Source of the DNA: Spirosoma aureum
GTDB lineage: Bacteria > Bacteroidota > Bacteroidia > Cytophagales > Spirosomataceae
NCBI RefSeq assembly: GCF_011604685.1
Contig: NZ_CP050063.1
Coordinates: forward strand, 4,982,501 to 5,046,500
DNA: 64,000 nt
Direction: 5' to 3'
Made by a program: the position numbers and the translations under genes
Notes under the pieces: model-generated
The model's database searches: none
What the model saw: only the letters and a program-made list of their open reading frames with translations
What the model was told of the DNA's origin: nothing
Part shown: piece after piece, positions 34,381-42,902 of the stretch
Layout: the number at the start of each line of letters is the position of its first letter
How positions within the stretch are numbered: position 1 is the first letter of the stretch

Positions 34381-35829
34381 ATGAATCGGCAATGGCGAAC
34401 CATTTCTTCTTTGTTACGTACCCTTTGGTGCATCGAGCCAATCTGGGCCGAACAGCATTTACCACTCGTTCAAAGCTTTTTGAGCGGCCAGTTTCCCATC
34501 CAAACCAATGAAGACGACGAAACCCAAACCCAGGATCCAATTGCTGGCAAAACGTTCGCAATTGCTGCTCAGTCAGGCAGTAACTATGCCGTCCAAAATC
34601 GCTACGCGCTTGACGATCCGGAACTGCCCGACAATTCCGTCTACGTGCTGGATATGCGGGGCGTCGTCGTCAAAGAGTCGAACTGCTGCTCGATCGGTAC
34701 CGAAGAATACGCCCGGCTCATTCGCCAGGCGTATGCCCACGAAAAAATTATTGGTTGCGTCGGCCTGGTCGACAGTCCCGGTGGCCAGCTGTCGGGAACA
34801 CCCACGCTGTACGATGTCATTCGGGATCCGATCAAGCCTTTTGTGGTCGTCGTCAATGAAGGACTCATGGCCTCGGCGGCTTACTGGTATTCCTGTGGTG
34901 CCGATTATATCTACGCCAGCCAGCAAACCGATCAGATCGGCAGCATCGGTGTGTACATCGAATTTGACGATGCCACCGAGGCCCGTGAAAAAATGGGCAT
35001 TAAGCGCCATACGATCTATTCCGATCGCTCCAGCCAGAAAAACAGGCCCTTCCGGGATGCTAAAGAAGGAAAAACCGAACTCATCCGGGAAGACTTGAAC
35101 CAGGCTGCGGACCTGTTCCGGGCTGCTGTCGAGCAGGGTCGAGGCAAGCGCCTGAAGGTTGCCAAAAAAGGCGGTCCCGATGTGTTTGAAGGCGGTCTGT
35201 TTTACGCAGGCAAAGCTATTGAACTGGGTCTGATCGATGGCTACGGTAATCTGGAAACAGCCATTGCCAAAGTAGCCGAACTGGCCAGCAAACCCAAAGG
35301 GGAAGCGGTGGAAGAGCTTCCCGATGACCATGACGAAACCGGCGATAACACGCCTGAAGTCGTTGATCTGCCCGACAACGACGATAGTGACGAGCCTACT
35401 GCCTCTGTCGAACCTACTACCTCTCAATCCAATCTAATCTCTACAACTATGTCCCTGTTTGGTAACCCACACAAGGTGCTTTCGGGCCTGGCCGGTGTCG
35501 AAGGCTCAAAAATTACAAATGAGCAGCTCAACGCGGCCAATGCCGAACTGGATGCTGAAAAAATTACGGGCGTACGCGTCATCAGTACGACTTATCTGGA
35601 GCAGGCCAAGCAATCCATTGCGGCACTCAACCAGAAAAATGCCGAGGTCGAAACACTAACCAAAGAGCGTGACGATGCCCGCGCTGAAGCCGCCAAGTTC
35701 GGATCGCAGCCTGGTGCCCAGCCGACCAAATCCGAAAAAGTCGAGGAGAAAATCACGACGGTCGAAAAAGACACCTACATCAGCCAGACTGATGCCGATC
35801 TGGCAGCCATGAAGGCCCAAATGCAGTAA
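34381..35829 (+). CDS. S49-type head maturation protease fused to scaffold
   Basis: 482 residues. Residues about 90-300 form a SppA/ClpP-fold protease: LVDSPGGQLSG, nucleophile Ser165 in GLMASAAYWYSCGADYI, general-base Lys220 in RSSQKNRPF. An acidic linker (EELPDDHDETGDNTPE) leads to a helical scaffold-like C-terminus. Met357 (ATG 35449), just after a Ser/Thr linker, could start a separate scaffold product, as Nu3 does within lambda C. It processes the prohead, and is followed by the capsid gene. Served by late promoter C. Confidence 0.8.
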   Translation: MNRQWRTISSLLRTLWCIEPIWAEQHLPLVQSFLSGQFPIQTNEDDETQTQDPIAGKTFAIAAQSGSNYAVQNRYALDDPELPDNSVYVLDMRGVVVKESNCCSIGTEEYARLIRQAYAHEKIIGCVGLVDSPGGQLSGTPTLYDVIRDPIKPFVVVVNEGLMASAAYWYSCGADYIYASQQTDQIGSIGVYIEFDDATEAREKMGIKRHTIYSDRSSQKNRPFRDAKEGKTELIREDLNQAADLFRAAVEQGRGKRLKVAKKGGPDVFEGGLFYAGKAIELGLIDGYGNLETAIAKVAELASKPKGEAVEELPDDHDETGDNTPEVVDLPDNDDSDEPTASVEPTTSQSNLISTTMSLFGNPHKVLSGLAGVEGSKITNEQLNAANAELDAEKITGVRVISTTYLEQAKQSIAALNQKNAEVETLTKERDDARAEAAKFGSQPGAQPTKSEKVEEKITTVEKDTYISQTDADLAAMKAQMQ

Positions 35830-35903
35830 GCCCTGCCCATGCCCCAGCGGCCGGGTAGGGCCGCACATTTCCCCTTCCGTAACTTATCAGACAGCTAAAT
35901 TAA

Positions 35904-36980
35904 GTGGCAACAGTAACGCAAACCGACATCACCGCGATTCAGAATTACGCGGGAACATTCGACAAAAAAATCATTACGCAAATCGTCAATGGCCTCGATA
36001 TCGCCAAAGATCTGACGGTTCGGCGTAACCTGACGGCTCCCGTCACCTTACCAAAATTCTCGGCTGAAGACGGATTCCGGCCGGTGGATACCTCCATCGA
36101 AGAACCAGACGGTTCGTCGGGTACATTCGGGGTTCGTAAACTCATCCCACGCACCGGGATGAAGATCCTTAAAATCGTTCCGGAAGATCTGCGCGGCACC
36201 TTCCTCTCGGAAGGTCTGGATCCAAACGCGAAAGAGTATCCAGCTGGTTTTGCGCAGTATTTCTGGGAAGCGCAAATCAAAAAACTTCAGGCTGAAATCA
36301 ACAATAACAGCTTCTACGGCGTGGATTCCTTTGATATCACAGCCTTTGATGCGGGAACAGCCTATAACGTTGATCAGAAGGTCCAGTACAACAAGAGCTT
36401 CTATAAAGTGGTAACGGCCACTTCAGCCGGTCAAACGCCCGATACGCACCCAGCCAAGTTCAAGAAAATCAACAACTCGTCGGTTGCTAAAGGTCTCGGT
36501 ACGATCATCGCCGAAGAGTATTCCACTCTTCCTGCCCGCAACAAAATCACAACGGGTGCCCTGGATAACACCAACGGCTTCGATAAGATTACTGGTTTTT
36601 ATACCTCGTTGCCGGAGGAAATTCGCCCGCTGGGTGGTGAGTTTAAAGTGTCGCAGTCTACGTACGACAAGTACATGCTGTCGGCCCTCAACAAATTCAC
36701 CAACGGCACCAGCCTGCTTCAGGTACCTGGCAAACCGGGTGCTTCGGTTTACGGATCGGATGGCAAATGGATCATTAAGCCCTGCACGTGGATGGCAGGA
36801 TCGGGCCGTATCATCGCGACGCTCGATGGCAACTTGCAAATGGGTACCGATCAGACGAGTGCCTTCAGCTCGATCGGCAACATCGTTCCATTCCTGCACG
36901 GCTACAAGGCCATCATGAAAATGATCCTGGCTTTCCAGATCGCTGACCTCGAAGTACTCTTCGTTAACGATCAGGCTTAA
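35904..36980 (+). CDS. Major capsid protein with carbohydrate-binding-like insertion
   Basis: 358 residues from GTG 35904. HK97-type by position (after protease/scaffold) and by pattern: N-terminal arm, a P-loop-like LIPRTGMKILKIVPEDLRGT, and a C-terminal IGNIVPFLHGYKAIMKMI. Residues about 148-192 interrupt the fold with TAYNVDQKVQYNKSFYKVVT, resembling a CBM5/12-like module, possibly displayed on the head. A 6-bp hairpin follows at 37016-37044, perhaps tempering downstream expression. Confidence 0.75.
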   Translation: MATVTQTDITAIQNYAGTFDKKIITQIVNGLDIAKDLTVRRNLTAPVTLPKFSAEDGFRPVDTSIEEPDGSSGTFGVRKLIPRTGMKILKIVPEDLRGTFLSEGLDPNAKEYPAGFAQYFWEAQIKKLQAEINNNSFYGVDSFDITAFDAGTAYNVDQKVQYNKSFYKVVTATSAGQTPDTHPAKFKKINNSSVAKGLGTIIAEEYSTLPARNKITTGALDNTNGFDKITGFYTSLPEEIRPLGGEFKVSQSTYDKYMLSALNKFTNGTSLLQVPGKPGASVYGSDGKWIIKPCTWMAGSGRIIATLDGNLQMGTDQTSAFSSIGNIVPFLHGYKAIMKMILAFQIADLEVLFVNDQA

Positions 36981-37063
36981 TCCTGCCTGCCCTTACTCGA
37001 TAACTCCAACCCCCCGGCCGGTAGCTCCACGTGAGTTGCCGGCCCTATAAAATCAAGCCAACC

Positions 37064-37498
37064 ATGGCAGACCAAGCGGAAGACAAAGACAAAACAATTC
37101 TGGCCTTAACCAAGCAGAACGAAACACTCACCAAAGAGAACGTCCAACTCAAATCGCAGACTGGATCGCTCAGTAAAGAGAATGAACAGCTGAAAGCGCA
37201 GGCTGGAACGCTCTCCAGTGAGAATGAGCAATTGAAAAAAGCTGTGACGCAGAAAGACAAAGATCTGGAGGATGCAGCCAGCGTTGTCGAGCAGCTCAAG
37301 AATCAACTGGCCGAAAAGCGAATCGGCACCGTAGAGCTTCCAACCGTAAAACTTGGGAAAGAAACCTACGAACTGGTGGGTGGCAATTTCTACTACGGCG
37401 GCCGGGAAGTCTCTCTTGAAACGCTACTGGAAGACGCTAAACTCGTCGCTGAACTGGTCAAGGAAAAAGCAGGCAACCTGCGCCTGCTGAAAGCATAA
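37064..37498 (+). CDS. Coiled-coil late protein
   Basis: 144 residues from ATG 37064. Residues 10-85 are an obvious coiled coil with repeated SKENEQLKAQ and SSENEQLKKA units; a small C-terminal beta domain (ETYELVGGNFYYGGREVS) follows. Its position after the capsid suggests a decoration, head-fibre or assembly protein. Not recognised. Confidence 0.55.
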   Translation: MADQAEDKDKTILALTKQNETLTKENVQLKSQTGSLSKENEQLKAQAGTLSSENEQLKKAVTQKDKDLEDAASVVEQLKNQLAEKRIGTVELPTVKLGKETYELVGGNFYYGGREVSLETLLEDAKLVAELVKEKAGNLRLLKA

Positions 37499-37550
37499 TC
37501 CAGGCCACTGCGAAACTGTATTTAACCGACATTTTCTTCCAAGACAGCTC

Positions 37551-38075
37551 ATGAACTACAACGACCTGACCGGGCCTGACGGCACCGAGGTGAACATGGG
37601 GGGGACCTCCCAGATCGCCTATTTCGCCCGGATTGACGACATTTTAACGTTTGCGACGCCGGCAGCATCCCCCGCCAATCAGTACATCCTGACCGTAGCC
37701 CACGTGATGAAAACGGGCAAGAAGTTTACCAAAGTCTACATCACCCAGGATACGGGTGAAGTTGAATTTGGCTCAAACGGAGAAGCGGATGGAAAAAGCT
37801 TTAAACCCGTCTTTAAGTTCTTCTACCCAGGACTGACCGACGATGCCCTGCAATTCGTCAACGACTCCAAAAACGATAAGTTTTTGTTTATCGTCGAATT
37901 GCCGGATGGTAAAATGCTTCAGATCGGCGCCCGCAACTTCTTTGCGACTCTGACGGGTAACTTCAAAACGACGACAACCAGCGGCCGTGGCCGGGGTACG
38001 GAGTTCGAAGTCGTATGCTTTACGCCTTACATCTACCGGTACGCGGCCGCTGTGCCGTTGACACCTGGTGCTTAA
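37551..38075 (+). CDS. Putative tail tube protein
   Basis: 174 residues, almost all beta structure (GGTSQIAYFARIDDIL, then LTGNFKTTTTSGRGRGTEFE). The length and the pattern of a long beta hairpin with late Gly/Arg loop fit phage tail tube proteins in Bacteroidota phages, but no decisive motif exists. The position between capsid and chaperone-like genes agrees. Confidence 0.45.
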   Translation: MNYNDLTGPDGTEVNMGGTSQIAYFARIDDILTFATPAASPANQYILTVAHVMKTGKKFTKVYITQDTGEVEFGSNGEADGKSFKPVFKFFYPGLTDDALQFVNDSKNDKFLFIVELPDGKMLQIGARNFFATLTGNFKTTTTSGRGRGTEFEVVCFTPYIYRYAAAVPLTPGA

Positions 38076-38085
38076 TTGAACCCGA

Positions 38086-38307
38086 ATGGCTAAGCCAACC
38101 CAACCCACCGTGCAGGCTCTACAGGCAGAGCCTACACGGTCCTACGACATTGTCGGCCTTCAGATAGCCGACCGGATGCCGATAGCGTTCGCCGGGCGTG
38201 AATACGACCTGGCGAATCTGTCGGCCGAGGAAAGGGATTTTCTCCTCCAGTTTCCGGAGCAGGTTCCTTACCTGAAGAAATTAGATGTGAGCCAGGCGAG
38301 CGTCTAG
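38086..38307 (+). CDS. Small hypothetical late protein
   Basis: 73 residues, ten bases after the previous stop; contains FAGREYDLANLSAEERDFLL. Last gene of the capsid unit, followed by a terminator. Not recognised. Confidence 0.5.
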   Translation: MAKPTQPTVQALQAEPTRSYDIVGLQIADRMPIAFAGREYDLANLSAEERDFLLQFPEQVPYLKKLDVSQASV

Positions 38308-38328
38308 TGTGGTGGTAATTGGCAAATG

Positions 38329-38347
38329 AGCCCGGTTTTGCCGGGCT
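38329..38347 (+). terminator. Terminator closing the capsid unit
   Basis: AGCCCGG-5-CCGGGCT stem (38329-38347) followed by TCTTTGTTT. Just after it, TTTG at 38354 and TATTTTTT at 38382 form a plausible host-type promoter for the gene at 38398 (24-bp spacer, slightly long). Confidence 0.65.
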
Positions 38348-38397
38348 TCTTTGTTTGATCGAATCACTATCAACCATGATTTATTTTTTAATCGCCC

Positions 38398-39111
38398 ATG
38401 AATAGGCAGGAACTCAGTACACTCGCTTTAGACCTTTGGTCAGACCGGGGATCGCACTCAGAAATTAACCAGCTGGAGCAACTCAGCCACTGGCTCGATC
38501 GGCCTGTGTATACCGAAGGCGTTGTGCTTTATGAGCAGCTGATCGGAGCCGGTTTCCTGCTGACCATGCTCAAACGTGGCCCGGACGACTACAACCGGCA
38601 GCGGTTAACCGATGCACTCCAGGCAAAGCGCGATGAACTGGCCAGTACCTTACGGGCCCGCCAGTTGGCCTACCCCGAACCGATTGTTGCGGCTAAAGCC
38701 GACGAGAAATTGCTGCTCGACGAGCGTACCGTTACGAAAGAACGGTTTCGCATGAAGCTCAACAGTGGCTCGACTGGTGACGAGGAGACAGAGGAGTGGG
38801 CTTTCCGGGTGCTTGACATTCGGGACCAATTGGGAGCTATCTATGGTGAGCGTGATTTCTTCGATCAGCATGGTTATCTGCCCGAAGTGACCAGCATCGA
38901 CCCCGAACAAAACCAGGCCGATCTGCTCAAGCGTCGCAATACCCTGCGCACCTACGTCACCCGCTATAAAAACCGACTGCAACAACCGCTGATCACCGAC
39001 GAACAGCAGCAGTCCTGGGTGCAATTGCTCCAGCAATACCAGAGTGAATTGCACCAGGTTGATCAGCAACTAACGGCCCTTACCAACGATGGCAACCCTA
39101 TTCTCGACTGA
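38398..39111 (+). CDS. Helical hypothetical late protein
   Basis: 237 residues, helical throughout (QWVQLLQQYQSELHQVDQQL-like C-terminus, Gln-rich). No known motif. Overlaps the PLD-like gene by 23 bases, so coupled. Possibly a packaging or connector factor. Confidence 0.5.
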   Translation: MNRQELSTLALDLWSDRGSHSEINQLEQLSHWLDRPVYTEGVVLYEQLIGAGFLLTMLKRGPDDYNRQRLTDALQAKRDELASTLRARQLAYPEPIVAAKADEKLLLDERTVTKERFRMKLNSGSTGDEETEEWAFRVLDIRDQLGAIYGERDFFDQHGYLPEVTSIDPEQNQADLLKRRNTLRTYVTRYKNRLQQPLITDEQQQSWVQLLQQYQSELHQVDQQLTALTNDGNPILD

Positions 39112-39715
39112 CGATGCCAGCGACTACGCTATTCCCCAACATCGACAGGCCGGCGTCCGTGAAACGACTGAGTCACATCCGCATACACTCCTTGGTCGAG
39201 TATCGGATGCTGTCGCTGATGTCTTCCCACCCATCCAGTCCGGACACAGCTACCACTACGCTACCGCAGGCCTGTGGAGTTCCCATGACTTGCTGTTGCA
39301 CCTGCTCCGACAAACCGGACCAGCCCGGATCTGGATCGCCACCTGGTCAATGACCGAGGATGCCGTTCGGGTGCTGGTCCAGGGACTGGCCAGTGGGCTG
39401 ATTGAATCGCTCGATCTGCTGATCGATGCGCGCGTTATTCGGCGCAATGCCAGCGCCTATGCGTTTGTGCAGGCCCATGCCGACAAGGTGCGTATAACCG
39501 CCTGTCATGCGAAAGTATCAGTGCTCATCAATCAGAATTGGCATATCAGCATTGTTGGCTCAGCCAATTATACCAACAATCCCCGCATTGAAAGCGGAGT
39601 CGTCACCGAACGTGAAGACGTTGCCCGATTCCATCAGAACTGGATCGAGGCTGAAATGAAAAAGGCCAAACCCTTTGGCGATGCAACCCCCAAAAAACGC
39701 TCCTCACAACGATGA
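39089..39715 (+). CDS. PLD-like nuclease-fold protein with altered HKD motif
   Basis: 208 residues. The region VRITACHAKVSVLINQNW followed by HISIVGSANYTNNPRIESG matches the PLD/Nuc superfamily HKD segment plus its GSxN element, but Asn replaces Asp in HxK-x4-D. Only one copy is present, so activity would need a dimer, as in Nuc. It could be a DNA end-processing enzyme or a catalytically weakened relative. Located just before the terminase genes. Confidence 0.6.
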   Translation: MATLFSTDDASDYAIPQHRQAGVRETTESHPHTLLGRVSDAVADVFPPIQSGHSYHYATAGLWSSHDLLLHLLRQTGPARIWIATWSMTEDAVRVLVQGLASGLIESLDLLIDARVIRRNASAYAFVQAHADKVRITACHAKVSVLINQNWHISIVGSANYTNNPRIESGVVTEREDVARFHQNWIEAEMKKAKPFGDATPKKRSSQR

Positions 39716-39942
39716 AATCCGATCTGATACAAATAACCCTGGATGAACAGGATGAGCCCGTACTGGCCTTCACAGTGACCGCAAACGAACGAACACTGGA
39801 GCATAAACTACTCGGTGCACTCATCCGCAAAATAAGCCAGCAGGGCATTCAATTACACCTGGTGCGAACGTATCCCGATGCTGAAGAAAAAGTGCACTGG
39901 GACTATCAAATCCGAGCCAAACGAGACGATGAACCTATCTAA
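39712..39942 (+). CDS. Small hypothetical protein
   Basis: 76 residues, ATGA overlap with the PLD-like gene. Ferredoxin-like pattern of strands (DLIQITLDEQDEPVLAFTVT). Not recognised. Overlaps the next gene by 14 bases. Confidence 0.45.
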   Translation: MKSDLIQITLDEQDEPVLAFTVTANERTLEHKLLGALIRKISQQGIQLHLVRTYPDAEEKVHWDYQIRAKRDDEPI

Positions 39943-40207
39943 CGATCAATTGGCTGAGCTGGAAAGCCTGGCCAGCTATTTATTCAGTCCTGACGAAATC
40001 GCTATCGTCCTCGATGTCGATACCGATCAGTTGGAAGACGAATTGCTCGACGAAACCAGTACCATCTACAGAGCCTACCAACGCGGCAAGCTTAAATCAA
40101 AGCTTGAACTCCGCAAATCCATTCTCACCCTCGCCAAACAGGGCAGTTCGCCAGCTCAGACGCTGGCCATGCGCATTTTGGATGACCTTGAAGCCCGAGA
40201 ATTATGA
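39929..40207 (+). CDS. Small terminase-like DNA-binding protein
   Basis: 92 residues from ATG 39929. Helical with LFSPDEIAIVLDVDTDQLED, a recognition-helix-like arrangement, then AYQRGKLKSKLELRKSI and AKQGSSPAQTLAMRILDDL. This spacing resembles the small terminase/transposase-type helix-turn-helix proteins that feed DNA to TerL. Two genes ahead of the large terminase. Confidence 0.5.
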   Translation: MNLSNDQLAELESLASYLFSPDEIAIVLDVDTDQLEDELLDETSTIYRAYQRGKLKSKLELRKSILTLAKQGSSPAQTLAMRILDDLEAREL

Positions 40208-40833
40208 GTACTGATCTCACCTTAACAACCAATGAATTAACGCGCTTTGATGATAAGTTTGACCTGATCGTCAAGTATTACAGGGATCGACGGGCTGATG
40301 ATGATCCCAAAAAGATCAAACTCGCCAAAGATCTGCAAAAGCAGTTAGGCCACTGGATCACCATTCATGCCCTGCTCTCGACTGGCCGCTACCCCAAAAC
40401 CAGCCAGCAGATCAATGCCATTCTAAAGGCCATCCCCAACATTTCACCCCGAACGGCCCGCAATTACCTGGAGGATACCCGGCGCTTTTTTGCCATTACC
40501 GATGAGCCGAATCTGGCCTACGAGCGGGTCATGCTCATTGAGGAGCTACGGGATGACATGCGGATCTGCAAAAAGAAAGGCGACATGCGATCGCTGGCTC
40601 CGCTTCGCAAACTGTACGCGGAAGTGATTGGTGCTGATAAGCCGATCAACCCGGTTGAAAACCGCACCATTATCAACGTAATCAACTACAATCCCGAACA
40701 GCTGGGTGGTCAGCAGATTTCGGATGCCGCCCTGGAAAGTATGGTCGAGCGGTTGCTGGGCGAAGACAGGAAAAAACAGGAAGAATTATTCTCCGACTAC
40801 GAAGATGTCTCAAGCCCCCAAAATCCTGCCTGA
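40204..40833 (+). CDS. Terminase-associated protein, possible small subunit
   Basis: 209 residues. Helical with NISPRTARNYLEDTRRFF, a helix-turn-helix-like segment, and an acidic C-terminal tail. ATGA overlap upstream and 29-base overlap with TerL downstream. Either this or the preceding protein is the small terminase; the other may be an accessory. Confidence 0.5.
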   Translation: MSTDLTLTTNELTRFDDKFDLIVKYYRDRRADDDPKKIKLAKDLQKQLGHWITIHALLSTGRYPKTSQQINAILKAIPNISPRTARNYLEDTRRFFAITDEPNLAYERVMLIEELRDDMRICKKKGDMRSLAPLRKLYAEVIGADKPINPVENRTIINVINYNPEQLGGQQISDAALESMVERLLGEDRKKQEELFSDYEDVSSPQNPA

Positions 40834-42553
40834 CCGCTATCAGCTGGAGGAGCTGCTAAAATCCGATCTGGAAGCCTCGGTGCGACTGGCACACGTCGGG
40901 CTGGACTGGAATACACTCTCCGAGGACGTGACAACGATGCACCGGCATTTCAATAAGCCGCAGCTGCGTTCGATGTCGGTAGGGGCCAATGAAGAGTATG
41001 CCGTCTGGGGTCGTGGTACGGGGAAATCGGAAGGGCTGATTGCACCCAGAACGTTTCGAAACGTAGAGATCATGCCCCGCTCGCACGGTTGTTTTGTGGG
41101 TTCGACGTATCTGCAATTGCTTGAACGAACCCTGCCGCCGGTTATTAAGGGCTGGGAGCAGATGGGCTGGCAGCGGGGCCGTGATTTCTGGATCCGGGAG
41201 CGTCCGCCTAAACACCTCAACATTCCCCAGCCCATTGTTGGGCCCATCACGACCGAACACTGCATTTTCTTTCGCAATGGTGCGGTGGCCAGCATGGTTT
41301 CGCAGGATCGGCCCGGTAGTGCGAATGGTAAAACGGTGCACTGGATCGCCGGGGATGAAGCCAAGTTTTTAGATAAACAAAAGCTTGACAATGAACTGCT
41401 GATGACCAACCGGGGGGATGAACGCTACTTTGGCGGCATCCCTGAATTTCATAGTCTGCTCTTCTGCACCGATATGCCCACCTCCAAAGCTGCGATGTGG
41501 ATACTGGAGGAAGAAAAACGGATGGATAAAAAGCGCATTCAGACCCTTCTTGACCTGCGCACCAAAATCTATTCGTTGTATGGAGCACTAGCGGCCTATC
41601 CGGGCAAGCGTAAATCCATCCTGAAGGAAATCATCAAGTTCCAGACCTTCTGGGATGAACTGCGAAAGAACACGGTTTATTTCTCGGAGGCCAGTACGCT
41701 GGATAACATCCACGGATTCGGTGCCAAAAACATTGCCCGGCTTCGGGAGAAGCTACCGACCTTCATCTTTCAGACGGCTATTCTCAACCGTCGCCCGTTT
41801 CTAACTGAAAACGCCTTTTATCCGGATCTGGATGAGCATCACTTCTACGATAAGGAAGATCATGCGTTTCTGGACTTACAGCCCGTCGATCTGTTTGGTA
41901 AGGGCTTATTTGATGATAGCCGTAAGGATGCTGATGTCGATAAGTATCGGCCCCTCGATATTAGTCTGGACTATGGGGCACACATCAACCCCATGCTGGT
42001 AGGCCAGCCACATGGTAGGGAGTATCGGATTCTCATGGAGTTATACGTCAGGCACCCTGACCGGGTAGCTGATCTGGCGCGCGCGTTCTGTCGCTACTAC
42101 AAACACCATCCGGTTAAGATTGTCAATTACTTCTTTGATCATACCGCTATTGGGACAACGGCTACCTCGGCTAGCTCACCCAAGGATGTCTTCAAGGAGT
42201 ATCTAATGAATGAAGGGTGGACAGTAGAGGATCGTTACCTAGGCCACACGCCTGATGCCGAGAACCGCTATGAACTATGGGGCCGTGCGCTAAGAGGAGG
42301 AGACAACCGGTTGTTTCGGGTAGCCTTCAACCGACACAATACCGAGTTCGTTCGTATCTCCATGCAACAGGCTCAGATTGAGCAAGGCACCGTAGGCTTT
42401 CGGAAAGACAAGAAGGACGAAAAGAAATTGCACCTCGATCAGCGCGAAACGACCCACTTCTCTGATGCCATTGATAACCTCTTGTATGGGGCACACCTGT
42501 TACACCGCTTCGAGTCATCAAGTGGCGCACTGGATAGCATCTTCCTGACCTAG
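40805..42553 (+). CDS. terL: Terminase large subunit
   Basis: 582 residues from ATG 40805. Walker A WGRGTGKSEG (Gly69-Ser75), Walker B-type WIAGDEAKFL (Asp184, Glu185). The C-terminal nuclease part has metal-binding acidic residues in LDISLDYGAHINP, NYFFDHTAIGTT and HFSDAIDNLLYG. This is the packaging motor and nuclease of tailed phages. Portal would normally follow, but an accessory segment intervenes. Confidence 0.85.
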   Translation: MSQAPKILPDRYQLEELLKSDLEASVRLAHVGLDWNTLSEDVTTMHRHFNKPQLRSMSVGANEEYAVWGRGTGKSEGLIAPRTFRNVEIMPRSHGCFVGSTYLQLLERTLPPVIKGWEQMGWQRGRDFWIRERPPKHLNIPQPIVGPITTEHCIFFRNGAVASMVSQDRPGSANGKTVHWIAGDEAKFLDKQKLDNELLMTNRGDERYFGGIPEFHSLLFCTDMPTSKAAMWILEEEKRMDKKRIQTLLDLRTKIYSLYGALAAYPGKRKSILKEIIKFQTFWDELRKNTVYFSEASTLDNIHGFGAKNIARLREKLPTFIFQTAILNRRPFLTENAFYPDLDEHHFYDKEDHAFLDLQPVDLFGKGLFDDSRKDADVDKYRPLDISLDYGAHINPMLVGQPHGREYRILMELYVRHPDRVADLARAFCRYYKHHPVKIVNYFFDHTAIGTTATSASSPKDVFKEYLMNEGWTVEDRYLGHTPDAENRYELWGRALRGGDNRLFRVAFNRHNTEFVRISMQQAQIEQGTVGFRKDKKDEKKLHLDQRETTHFSDAIDNLLYGAHLLHRFESSSGALDSIFLT

Positions 42554-42631
42554 TGGCTTGCCTGTTGATGCCTGTTACGTAACACGTATCAATCAGCTAA
42601 CTGATAATCAAACACATCTGGACTGTGAAAA

Positions 42632-42660
42632 CAAGGGGCTGATAACACATCAGCCCCTTG
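42632..42660 (+). terminator. Strong hairpin after terminase
   Basis: A perfect 12-bp stem (CAAGGGGCTGAT with ATCAGCCCCTTG), 5-base loop. It closes the capsid/terminase half of the late region and is followed by a run of nine C near 42670. Confidence 0.75.
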
Positions 42661-42819
42661 TCATATATGCCCCCCCCCACCCCCTGTGCAATTGCATTTC
42701 TCCCCTGTGCGTGGCATTGGGGGCATTCGCCCAGAAAGACGCGAAGCGTTCCAGAAAAAACAACCAACTCCCTGAAACAGAGTAGTTTAGACTAATTCTG
42801 AATTGCAAAAAAAGTAATA

Positions 42820-42856
42820 AAAGCGTTTGTAATTACAAACGCTTTGTGTATCTTTA
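42820..42856 (+). promoter_or_regulatory. Host-type promoter with 26-bp palindromic operator
   Basis: A perfect 26-bp palindrome (42820-42845; half-site AAAGCGTTTGTAA) contains the -33 TTTG (42826-42829). After 19 bp comes -7 TATCTTTA (42849-42856). The ArdC gene starts 46 bases further. A dimeric repressor on the palindrome would occlude the promoter. Confidence 0.7.
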
Positions 42857-42879
42857 TGTAGTGAAAGTCAGAGAGTTAT

Positions 42880-42890
42880 ACACATTTAAG
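42880..42890 (+). repeat. ACACATTTAAG motif (three copies)
   Basis: ACACATTTAAG occurs at 42880-42890 (13 bases before the ArdC start), 43921-43931 (3 bases before ATG 43934) and 46000-46010 (after the last gene of the unit), always preceded by T/A. It is confined to the accessory segment. Confidence 0.55.
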
Positions 42891-42902
42891 CACTAAAAAA
42901 AC

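Noticed and set aside
34573..35427. 284-codon minus-strand frame opposite the protease/scaffold
   Set aside because: Shadow of a clear S49 protease gene; long only because of codon bias.
42558..42785. 75-codon frame after terminase
   Set aside because: It spans the terminator hairpin and the C-run, and the composition is not protein-like.
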